Positions 1 to 6,127 of a stretch of 16,896 bases of DNA are shown piece after piece. A model generated the notes under the pieces. It was given only the letters and a program-made list of their open reading frames with translations. It was not told the DNA's origin and ran no database searches. Origin of the DNA: Clostridiales bacterium (GTDB taxonomy: Bacteria; Bacillota; Clostridia; Lachnospirales; Lachnospiraceae); assembly GCA_019420405.1 (NCBI GenBank), contig JAHZHF010000034.1, forward strand, positions 1 through 16,896, in the 5' to 3' direction. The stretch's first letter is position 1. Each line of letters opens with the position of its first letter. The position numbers and the translations under genes are program-made.

Positions 1-522
1 CACAAGTACAAAGGCGGCAAGCCCTGCGGTACGCCCCATGTCACGGAGGAGCAAGTCAAAGATGCCTTCGTCCGGGCGGTCAATGTCCTGCTCTCAGAGA
101 AGGAAGAATTATCTGCTAATGTGCAGATGGTTATCGCCGTGCTGTGTGACAGCACAGAACTGGAAAAGCGGCAGAGTGAATTGAAGGAAGAACTGGAGGT
201 TGTGGTGGGGCTGGTAGAGCGGTGCGTGACGGAGAACGCCCGTGTCGCCCTTGATCAGGACGAGTATACCGAGCGTTACAACGGGCTGGTCAGCCGCTAT
301 GAGGCAGTCAAGGCGCAGTTTGATGAGGTCACCCAGGCGGTTGCTGACAAAGCCGACCGTAAAAAGCTGCTGGAGCAGTTCCTCCATACAGTGGAGGCGC
401 AGGAGCCGATTGTAGAATTTGACGAGCGGCTATGGTCGAGCCTGGTGGATTTCATGACGGTGAACAGCGAGAAGGATATCCGGGTGACTTTTAAAGATGG
501 GACGGAGATACAGGGGCAATAA
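1..522 (+). CDS. Large serine recombinase, C-terminal fragment (5' end outside window)
   Basis: The frame is open from base 1 to a TAA at 520-522, giving 173 residues with no start in view. The first residues (HKYKGGKPCGTPHVTE) resemble the end of the recombinase zinc-ribbon region of large serine recombinases (TnpX/Tn4451-like and clostridial ICE integrases). They are followed by a charged, Glu/Lys/Gln-rich stretch of about 100 residues that looks like the family's coiled coil, then a short tail (RVTFKDGTEIQGQ) of the kind that ends many of these proteins. Such enzymes integrate and excise mobile elements by a serine-nucleophile mechanism; the catalytic domain would lie left of the window. 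They are usually encoded close to one end of their element, so an element boundary probably lies just downstream. The family call is fairly firm; the element type is unknown. Confidence 0.8.
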   Translation, partial: HKYKGGKPCGTPHVTEEQVKDAFVRAVNVLLSEKEELSANVQMVIAVLCDSTELEKRQSELKEELEVVVGLVERCVTENARVALDQDEYTERYNGLVSRYEAVKAQFDEVTQAVADKADRKKLLEQFLHTVEAQEPIVEFDERLWSSLVDFMTVNSEKDIRVTFKDGTEIQGQ

Positions 523-635
523 GAATGTGGATTGTCTGTGTGGTTATATTTTTTGCGACATAGGTTTACTTCTTGTATGCCAATGAATTTTACCATTGTC
601 CGGTGAAGAAAATTTGGCAAGATACTTTTACTATT

Positions 636-1295
636 TTACAGCAGAATAAAATGATTTTTTTGAAACTCGATCATTCCTTCATTCTTCATTTTTCCCAGTT
701 CATTAGACATGGCGCTTCGATCAACTGACAGAAAATCCGCAAGTTGCTGACGGTTAAAAGGAATGAAAAAACTGCTGCTATTTTGGCGTTTTGCCTCATC
801 GGAAAGATAAGCAATCAGTTTTTCACGGGTAGTGCGCTTCGACAGGTAGCCCAGCTTCCGTACAAGATTTCTATTTCTTTCCGAAATTGCAAAGAACAGG
901 TTTTGCAAAACTGTAGTGTGAAACTGACAGGCAGCAGAACAAATGGTCAATATCTTTTTCACATCAAAGAAGATTACCTCGCTGTCTTCTACAGCCATGA
1001 CATCGTTCATGACAGCGCCGCTTTCGGGCGCAGTATAAGACTCTCCAAACATTTCTCCCGGATTTATGATATTCAGAATACTCCGATTGCCCCAGTAATC
1101 ATCCTGCTGGATGTATAGCTTTCCTCTTGCAAGAATCATGATATTGTCCAGCCTTTGCCCCTGGTTTAGTACAAACTCCCCTTTTTTGAAATTATCTTTT
1201 TTTGCTTGAAGGCAGGAGAGCATGGAGTCAATCTCGTTCTCTTTCACACCGGAAAACAGCACTGTCTTTTTCAGAATTTGAATATCATCTTTCAT
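636..1295 (-). CDS. Crp/Fnr-family transcriptional regulator (HcpR-like by context)
   Basis: A 219-residue regulator with an N-terminal cyclic-nucleotide-binding-type beta-barrel (about residues 12-115, with GEFVLNQGQ and NPGEMFGES) and a C-terminal winged helix-turn-helix (about 170-205, including FNRQQLADFLSVDRSAMSNE). I placed the start at the ATG at 1295 because a GAGG lies 6 bases upstream; a longer frame reaches 1337 but lacks a ribosome site and would cover the operator region. There is no N-terminal cysteine cluster like that of oxygen-sensing FNR; cysteines are scattered. It is transcribed away from an operon ending in hcp, and in many anaerobes a Crp/Fnr member (HcpR) controls hcp in response to nitrite or nitric oxide. 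Family assignment is firm; the HcpR role is inferred from position. Confidence 0.88.
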   Translation of the reverse strand: MKDDIQILKKTVLFSGVKENEIDSMLSCLQAKKDNFKKGEFVLNQGQRLDNIMILARGKLYIQQDDYWGNRSILNIINPGEMFGESYTAPESGAVMNDVMAVEDSEVIFFDVKKILTICSAACQFHTTVLQNLFFAISERNRNLVRKLGYLSKRTTREKLIAYLSDEAKRQNSSSFFIPFNRQQLADFLSVDRSAMSNELGKMKNEGMIEFQKNHFILL

Positions 1296-1310
1296 AAAAA
1301 CCTCATTTCC

Positions 1311-1334
1311 GTTGTAAAAACAACATATTTGTTG
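1311..1334. promoter_or_regulatory. Two overlapping palindromes, candidate operator for the Crp/Fnr regulator
   Basis: GTTGTAAAAACAAC (1311-1324) is a perfect inverted repeat with 5-bp arms. It shares its last four bases with a second one, CAACATATTTGTTG (1321-1334), with 4-bp arms and a 6-base spacer. They lie between the divergent regulator gene and the stress operon. The centre of the first is about 41 bases upstream of the start point expected from the -10 box at 1347-1352, the usual place for a class II Crp/Fnr activator site. The match to this particular regulator is inferred. Confidence 0.5.
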
Positions 1335-1346
1335 CAATCATTATAT

Positions 1347-1352
1347 TATAAT
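1347..1352 (+). promoter_or_regulatory. -10 box of the stress operon promoter
   Basis: A perfect TATAAT lies 37 bases before the first ATG of the operon. No good -35 hexamer sits 16-18 bases upstream; that space holds the palindromes instead, which fits a promoter needing an activator. Confidence 0.5.
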
Positions 1353-1388
1353 AAGCACAGAAAGTCAAGTAAGCAGGAGGTGAAAAGG

Positions 1389-1655
1389 ATGAAGCCCAGA
1401 ATCAAAATAACCCTTGTGGAGAAAAAAGGTAACTGTTCTTGTCATAGAGGACACAAAGCAGGAGACACATTTGATTATGATGATGACCGCGGCAGACTCT
1501 GCCCCATGGCGATGCACGTTGCGTTTCCCTATATTGACATTCTTCGTTACGGCGGGTGTCCCCCGAAAGCAAAAAACGGTGAAATAAGGTTTTGCTGTCC
1601 TGACAGCGATGTAATCAACGTTTTCAAGATTGAAAAGGTGGAAGAAAAGTCGTGA
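1389..1655 (+). CDS. TIGR04076-type small protein of unknown function
   Basis: An 88-residue protein with AGGAGG at 1375-1380, 8 bases before the ATG. It has six cysteines (C16, C18, C38, a Cys-Pro pair near residue 57, and an adjacent pair near 69-70) and the pattern GHKAGD...GRLCPMAMH...YGGCPP, which I recognise as the TIGR04076 family. That family has no established biochemical role; the cysteines could bind a metal or an Fe-S cluster, but nothing here proves it. It is the first gene of the operon leading to hcp. Its stop (TGA 1653-1655) overlaps the GTG at 1652 that could start the next frame, so the two are probably translationally coupled. Confidence 0.75.
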   Translation: MKPRIKITLVEKKGNCSCHRGHKAGDTFDYDDDRGRLCPMAMHVAFPYIDILRYGGCPPKAKNGEIRFCCPDSDVINVFKIEKVEEKS

Positions 1656-2143
1656 CGATTTTGGAAGGATGTCAAGGGAAGCCTAAAATACCAATGTTAG
1701 AAGGGGTAGAATTCCTATCAGAAACAAGAGCAAATGGAGGCGTTAGAGAAGTATACACATTAATCAATAAGAATGAATTACTGTGCAAGCGTATTTATGA
1801 TCCACCGAAGCCGGAAGATGGTTACCGTGTTTTTGTTGACCGTCTTTGGCCAAGAGGAGTAAAAAAAGAAAACATAAGGATTGATTTATGAGAAAAGGAC
1901 ATCGCTCCATCCACAGAACTTCGTAAATGGTTTGGACACACTATTGAACGGTTCGCAGAGTTTTCTATACGATATATTGCAGAACTGGACGCCAATCCAC
2001 ATGCAAAAGCGTTTTTAAATACAATTCAAGATAAGAGAAAGCACGGAAATGTGACTCTCCTTTTTGGAGCGAAAGACAGGATGTTTAACCATGCTGCCGT
2101 CTTGAAAAACTGGATAGAAACGCAGGATTTAAAGACAATATGA
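1652..2143 (+). pseudogene. DUF488 family protein, interrupted by an in-frame TGA
   Basis: The frame starts at a GTG overlapping the previous stop and runs into TGA at 1889-1891. It then continues in the same frame for 83 codons of clearly homologous sequence to a TGA at 2141-2143. The family hallmarks flank the stop: YRVFVDRLWPRG before it, and EKDIAPSTELRKWFGH then VTLLFGAKD after it. In DUF488 (YeaO-like) proteins the interrupted position, between the Leu of IDL and the Glu of EKDIAPS, normally holds Trp, so this looks like a TGG to TGA change. About 35 residues before the conserved domain match nothing I recognise; the real start may be further in, for example ATG 1694. DUF488 function is unknown. 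Most likely a recent pseudogene; programmed readthrough is possible but unsupported. Confidence 0.8.
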
Positions 2144-2159
2144 AATTTGTGAGGAATAA

Positions 2160-2852
2160 ATGATGATAAGAAAAATTATTAGAATCGACGAAGAAAAATG
2201 CAATGGCTGCGGACTTTGCGCAGATGCCTGCCATGAAGGGGCAATTGAAATGGTAGACGGAAAAGCAAAGCTTACTCGGGAAGATTACTGTGACGGGCTT
2301 GGTGACTGCCTCCCCGCCTGCCCAACGGGTGCAATTACCTTTGAGGAAAGAGAGGCCCCAGCATATGACCAGTCTGCTGTCCTTGCGGCAAAGGAACAAA
2401 AAATGCCTTTGCCTTGTGGATGCCCCGGAACGAATGCAAAAGCAATTCATCGGGAAGCTCAGCTGACCGAACCACTCTCTTCCACTACCAGCCAGTTGTC
2501 ACAGTGGCCGGTACAAATCAGGTTGGCACCAGTAAATGCCCCTTACTTTGAAAATGCGAATCTTCTGATTGCGGCAGACTGTACCGCCTACGCCTACGGG
2601 AATTTCCACAATGATTTTATCAGAAACCATATCACGTTGATTGGATGTCCCAAGCTTGATGATGTGGATTATTCGGAAAAGCTGACTCAGATCATTGCGA
2701 ATAATAACATCAAAAGCGTCACTGTGGTGCGGATGGAGGTTCCCTGCTGCGGCGGCATAGAGCACGCCGTGAAAACCGCGCTTCAGGCCAGCGGAAAATT
2801 TATCCCCTGGAGTGTTGTAACGATTTCAACAGATGGAAAAATATTAGACTGA
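2160..2852 (+). CDS. 4Fe-4S ferredoxin-like protein of the hcp operon
   Basis: A 230-residue protein. The first cluster motif is CNGCGLCADAC (C14, C17, C20, C24). A second, variant motif around CDGLGDCLPACPTGAI (C44, C50, C54) has wider spacing than a textbook ferredoxin site. Further cysteines occur in PCGCPG (86-88), at C141 and C163, and in a late PCCGG (C196-C197), so the C-terminal half may bind another cofactor. GAGGA at 2151-2155 fits either ATG 2160 or the adjacent ATG 2163; the second has the better spacing. The gene lies 16 bases before hcp and is translated with it. Proteins of this type next to hcp are thought to donate electrons to Hcp; that role is inferred from context. Confidence 0.85.
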   Translation: MMIRKIIRIDEEKCNGCGLCADACHEGAIEMVDGKAKLTREDYCDGLGDCLPACPTGAITFEEREAPAYDQSAVLAAKEQKMPLPCGCPGTNAKAIHREAQLTEPLSSTTSQLSQWPVQIRLAPVNAPYFENANLLIAADCTAYAYGNFHNDFIRNHITLIGCPKLDDVDYSEKLTQIIANNNIKSVTVVRMEVPCCGGIEHAVKTALQASGKFIPWSVVTISTDGKILD

Positions 2853-2868
2853 ATGGAGGAGTAAACAT

Positions 2869-4470
2869 ATGGAAAACACAAAAATGTTCTGCTTTCAATG
2901 TGAACAGACTGCTGGATGCACCGGCTGCACCAGGAATGCAGGCGTATGTGGCAAAAAATCCGGGACCGCCCGGCTTCAGGATAAGCTGACCGGGGCTTTG
3001 GTGGGTCTTGCCCGCGCCGTGGAGGGAAACGAAGATCAGGTTACAAAAGAGACCGACGCCCTGGTGATGGAGGGCTTATTCACAACTATTACCAACGTAA
3101 ATTTCAATGATGAAACCATATCCGCCCTGACCAGCCGTATCCATGCCGAAAAGGACCGCCTTGTGCCGCGCTGCCTTGACTGTGCGTCCGCATGCGGAAG
3201 AAATGACGACTATGATATAGATTCTCTTTGGGACGGGGATGAAGATATCCGTTCCCTGAAGTCTCTGATCCTCTTTGGGATCCGCGGTGTTGCGGCTTAC
3301 GCATACCATGCCGCCGTTCTGGGGTATACAGACGAAGAAGTAAACCGTTTCTTTTACAAAGCCCTGTTTGCCATCGGGATGGATTGGGATACGGATGAGC
3401 TGCTTCCGATCGTGCTGGAAGTGGGTGAAATCAATCTGAAATGTATGGCGCTTCTGGATCAGGCAAATACGGAAACCTTTGGCATGCCGACTCCCACAGA
3501 AGTCCCTCTTACCGTAGAGAAAGGACCCTTTATTGTCATTTCCGGCCATGATATGCATGACTTGAAACTGCTCCTTGAGCAGACGGAAGGAAAAGGTATC
3601 AATATTTACACCCACGGAGAAATGCTGCCGGCGCACGCCTATCCTGAACTGAAAAAATTTGCCCATCTGAAGGGGAATTTTGGCACCGCATGGCAAAATC
3701 AGCAAAAGGAGTTTGCCAGCATCCCGGCACCAGTTCTATTTACAACTAACTGTCTGATGCCGCCGAAGCCGAGCTATGCGGACAGAGTCTTTACCACCGA
3801 GGTGGTGTCCTATCCCGGATGCATCCACATCGGCGAGAATAAGGATTTTACGCCGGTTATTGAAAAGGCGCTCCAGTTAGGAGGTTATAAAGAAGATCAG
3901 GAATTTACAGGCATCAACGGCGGCACAAAAGTCACTACCGGCTTTTCTCACGGAGCGGTGCTTTCTGTAGCGGACAAGGTCGTGGATGCGGTAAAATCAG
4001 GCAAGATCAAGCATTTCTTCCTGGTGGGAGGATGCGACGGCGCAAGACCCGGCCGGAATTACTATACAGAATTCGTAAAGAAAACGCCGCCGGATACGAT
4101 TGTACTCACCCTGGCCTGTGGAAAATACCGTTTCAATGACCTTGACCTGGGCACCATTGACGGCCTGCCACGTATCATGGACATGGGACAGTGCAACGAT
4201 GCTTACAGCGCAATCCAGGTTGCCCTGGCGCTTGCAGATGCATTTGAGTGCGAAGTGAACGACCTGCCGCTCTCTATGGTGCTTTCCTGGTATGAACAGA
4301 AAGCAGTCTGCATCCTGCTGACGCTTCTGCATCTTGGAATTAAGAATATTCTGCTCGGTCCTACGCTGCCGGCGTTTATTTCTCCCAATGTGCTGAACCT
4401 GCTCATTGAAAAATACAACATCGGCCCGATTACTACCCCGGATGAAGATATGAGAAAGCTTCTTGGATGA
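2869..4470 (+). CDS. hcp: Hybrid-cluster protein / hydroxylamine reductase
   Basis: A full-length 533-residue protein, cytoplasmic, with GGAGGAG at 2855-2861, 7 bases before the ATG. N-terminal cluster cysteines are at C8, C11, C20 and C27, the short spacing typical of strict anaerobes. The hybrid-cluster ligands are all visible: H227 (GHDMHDL), E251 (HGEMLPA), C295 (TNCLMPP), C389 (GGCDGARPGR), C417 (ACGKYRF), C442 (GQCNDAY) and E476 (WYEQKAV). The spacings between the first six match those of Desulfovibrio Hcp as I remember them. Hcp reduces hydroxylamine to ammonia in vitro and nitric oxide to nitrous oxide in vivo, protecting against nitrosative stress. It ends the operon begun at 1389, is followed by an intrinsic terminator, and is probably controlled by the divergent Crp/Fnr regulator. 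Confidence 0.96.
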   Translation: MENTKMFCFQCEQTAGCTGCTRNAGVCGKKSGTARLQDKLTGALVGLARAVEGNEDQVTKETDALVMEGLFTTITNVNFNDETISALTSRIHAEKDRLVPRCLDCASACGRNDDYDIDSLWDGDEDIRSLKSLILFGIRGVAAYAYHAAVLGYTDEEVNRFFYKALFAIGMDWDTDELLPIVLEVGEINLKCMALLDQANTETFGMPTPTEVPLTVEKGPFIVISGHDMHDLKLLLEQTEGKGINIYTHGEMLPAHAYPELKKFAHLKGNFGTAWQNQQKEFASIPAPVLFTTNCLMPPKPSYADRVFTTEVVSYPGCIHIGENKDFTPVIEKALQLGGYKEDQEFTGINGGTKVTTGFSHGAVLSVADKVVDAVKSGKIKHFFLVGGCDGARPGRNYYTEFVKKTPPDTIVLTLACGKYRFNDLDLGTIDGLPRIMDMGQCNDAYSAIQVALALADAFECEVNDLPLSMVLSWYEQKAVCILLTLLHLGIKNILLGPTLPAFISPNVLNLLIEKYNIGPITTPDEDMRKLLG

Positions 4471-4525
4471 AGTGGCGCTGAATGATTCTCACCGATTGCG
4501 GTAAAGTATAACCTTTCTCCAATTT

Positions 4526-4555
4526 GAGCGTTCAATTACTGGACGCTCTTTTTTT
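4526..4555 (+). terminator. Rho-independent terminator after hcp
   Basis: Stem GAGCGTTCA (4526-4534) pairs with TGGACGCTC (4540-4548), 9 pairs including one G-T, around a 5-base ATTAC loop, followed by seven T. It lies 55 bases after the hcp stop. Confidence 0.88.
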
Positions 4556-4601
4556 ATTAAAATTTGTTTCTGCACCTGTTCACTATCGTTAAACGGGTGG
4601 T

Positions 4602-5131
4602 GTGTTCATCGTTAATGGGGTATCCGGTGCATCGTTACATTGTATCAATTCCGGTGCGGCAACGGATGTGGGCTGCGGCTCCGGGGCATTGTCCATCCGC
4701 GCAGCTCTGACATGGCGTGAGACAAAGGTGATCGGGATCGATTACTGGGCTGCGGTTTATAATTACAGTCAGGCGCTCTGCGAGAAAAACGTCGTCAGTG
4801 AAGGAGTGGGTCCCCAGTGTGTTTTTCAGCATGGCGATGCCAATAAACTGGATTTCCCGGATGGATCTTTTGACGCTGTGGTGAGCAATTATGTTTACCA
4901 CAATATCACCGGAGCTGATAAACAGGAACTGCTGATGGAGACCCTGCGGGTGCTGAGAAAGGGCGGCGTCTTTGCCCTAAATGATGACATGAAACCGAGA
5001 ATGTACGGGGATATGGAGGCGTTTGCGCAGAAACTCCGGGATATGATGAGGTACGTCTTATTGACACTGCAAAAGAGGCATTTGGCTCACACCGCCGGGC
5101 GGGCATAATGATGCTGGTTGGAAGAAAGTGA
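4602..5131 (+). pseudogene. Class I SAM-dependent methyltransferase, N-terminally truncated and frameshifted
   Basis: The core is recognisable: SAM-binding motif DVGCGSGALSIRAA, then GIDYW, GDANKLDFPDGSFD and a late VLRKGGVFALND. The sequence before the SAM motif has no homology I can see, and related clostridial proteins carry an extra N-terminal part, probably membrane-anchored, so that end appears lost. Near 5046 the frame goes wrong: the continuous frame ends in an unrelated tail at 5108. The frame beginning GAG at 5048 instead encodes EVRLIDTAKEAFGSHRRAGI, MMLVGRK and a stop at 5129-5131, which is the expected C-terminus. The ATG at 4602 is only the edge of the open frame and has no convincing ribosome site. 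The original substrate cannot be told. Confidence 0.75.
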
Positions 5132-5140
5132 GGCGGGATC

Positions 5141-5254
5141 ATGTCTGGATTTGGTACGGTGGAAGATACGATGTTTATCCCTATGCTGGGAAGAATATAT
5201 GTCTCGGACCGGTTTGGAATGGTCAAAATGATCCATCTGGCACTGGGAGACTGA
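5141..5254 (+). pseudogene. Remnant of a second (LCM-type) methyltransferase, interior deleted
   Basis: A 37-codon frame with a ribosome-site-like AGGCGGG just upstream. Its first 20 residues (MSGFGTVEDTMFIPMLGRIY) resemble the start of clostridial class I methyltransferases of the leucine-carboxyl-methyltransferase type (normally about 260-280 residues). The last 17 (VSDRFGMVKMIHLALGD) resemble the end of the same proteins. About 230 residues between them would be missing, with the frame kept. The family match is from memory, so it is moderately sure; the small size and the position next to another broken methyltransferase support decay over function. Confidence 0.5.
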
Positions 5255-5284
5255 CATTATGCTTTAGGAGAACGAGAAGTTTTA

Positions 5285-5312
5285 TTGACAAAAGCACCAG
5301 ATCCGGCATAAA
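5285..5312 (+). promoter_or_regulatory. Likely promoter of the TetR-family gene
   Basis: A perfect TTGACA (5285-5290) is followed after 16 bases by CATAAA (5307-5312). The operator at 5314-5332 begins right after the -10, so a bound repressor would cover the transcription start. Confidence 0.5.
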
Positions 5313-5313
5313 A

Positions 5314-5332
5314 TAAATAACGATGTTATTTA
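5314..5332. promoter_or_regulatory. TetR operator, copy 1 (before tetR)
   Basis: TAAATAACGATGTTATTTA: perfect 8-bp arms (TAAATAAC / GTTATTTA) around GAT, 27 bases before the TetR-family start. The same arms recur at 6094-6112 before the ABC gene. Autoregulation is inferred from placement. Confidence 0.75.
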
Positions 5333-5359
5333 CGGTATTGTCCGCAGCGGGGTGATCTG

Positions 5360-6052
5360 ATGTCAAGAAAAGCAGGAAATATACCGGAAGAGACAAGAGC
5401 GGCTCTCTTAAAAGCAGCCACAGAAGAATTTGCCGAATACGGGTTTGAGAAATCATCCCTCCGGAGAATCTGTACCCGGGCGGGTGTGACTACGGGAGCT
5501 CTGTATGCTTCCTTTAAGGATAAAGACGATCTCTTTGAAAATGTTATAAAGCCGGTTACGGATTATATTGATTCTGTTATGGGGGAGCATTATAGGAGAG
5601 AGCGGGAATCTGCCGGCAGAGAGCTTCTGGATCCGGCAGGGGAGGAAGCGGATGTCAACGCAGTTCTGGCGCTCCTGCGGTATTATTACCGGAACAGGCT
5701 GGTGTGTTCCATCCTTTTCAGCCACAGAGATCACCCGGCGGTGGCTGCGTTCTTTGACCGGCTGATCGGTCAGATCGACGCCCAGGGGAAAGCAGTTGCG
5801 GCGCTGATCCTGAAAGGGATCGGAGAAGGAGCCGGAGAAAAAAGCAGTAATAAGGAAGTGCCGGAATTTACTGCAGATACGATCCACTGGTTTTCTCATT
5901 TACAGGTTGATATGATCTTTTATCTGATCGAGCATGAGACAGAAGAAAGAGAGGCAGAAATGCAGGCAAGAAATATGGTACGCTTCATGCGGGGCGGATT
6001 TTATGCGCTGCTGCACCAAGGAAATTTGACAGATATTGTAAAAGAGAGATAA
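5360..6052 (+). CDS. TetR/AcrR-family transcriptional regulator
   Basis: A 230-residue regulator. The N-terminal DNA-binding domain covers about residues 10-58: TRAALLKAATEEFAEYGFEK, then a helix-turn-helix around RRICTRAGVTTGALYASFKD, the family's most conserved segment. The remaining ~170 residues form a variable, mostly helical ligand-binding domain with no recognisable ligand signature. A weak GGGGTG at 5349-5354 precedes the ATG. Unlike its neighbours the gene looks intact from start to stop and is followed by its own terminator. Matching operators before it and before the next gene indicate repression of itself and of that ABC transporter, the usual layout for a drug- or peptide-responsive efflux locus. 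The inducer is unknown. Confidence 0.92.
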   Translation: MSRKAGNIPEETRAALLKAATEEFAEYGFEKSSLRRICTRAGVTTGALYASFKDKDDLFENVIKPVTDYIDSVMGEHYRRERESAGRELLDPAGEEADVNAVLALLRYYYRNRLVCSILFSHRDHPAVAAFFDRLIGQIDAQGKAVAALILKGIGEGAGEKSSNKEVPEFTADTIHWFSHLQVDMIFYLIEHETEEREAEMQARNMVRFMRGGFYALLHQGNLTDIVKER

Positions 6053-6061
6053 ATGGATAAG

Positions 6062-6083
6062 AAAGGACCTTTGGGTCCTTTTT
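6062..6083 (+). terminator. Rho-independent terminator after tetR
   Basis: AAAGGACC (6062-6069) pairs perfectly with GGTCCTTT (6074-6081) across a TTTG loop and runs into further T. It starts 9 bases after the regulator's stop and separates it from the ABC gene's operator. Confidence 0.75.
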
Positions 6084-6112
6084 AAATAACAATTAAATAA
6101 CGGTGTTATTTA
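6083..6112. promoter_or_regulatory. TetR operator, copy 2, with an extra upstream half-site
   Basis: TAAATAACGGTGTTATTTA (6094-6112) has the same 8-bp arms as the operator at 5314-5332 and differs only in one base of the 3-base centre. An additional exact TAAATAAC lies at 6083-6090, so the arm is repeated directly with an 11-base period, about one helical turn. It stands just before the ribosome site (GAGAGGAG, 6115-6122) of the broken ABC gene. Confidence 0.72.
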
Positions 6113-6127
6113 AAGAGAGGAGAAGAT

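Noticed and set aside
1889..1940. Selenocysteine coding at the DUF488 TGA
   Set aside because: The family normally has Trp there, not Cys, and no convincing SECIS-like hairpin follows the codon.
3076..3705. Open minus-strand frame of 209 codons
   Set aside because: Antisense to hcp, no recognisable domain or start signal.
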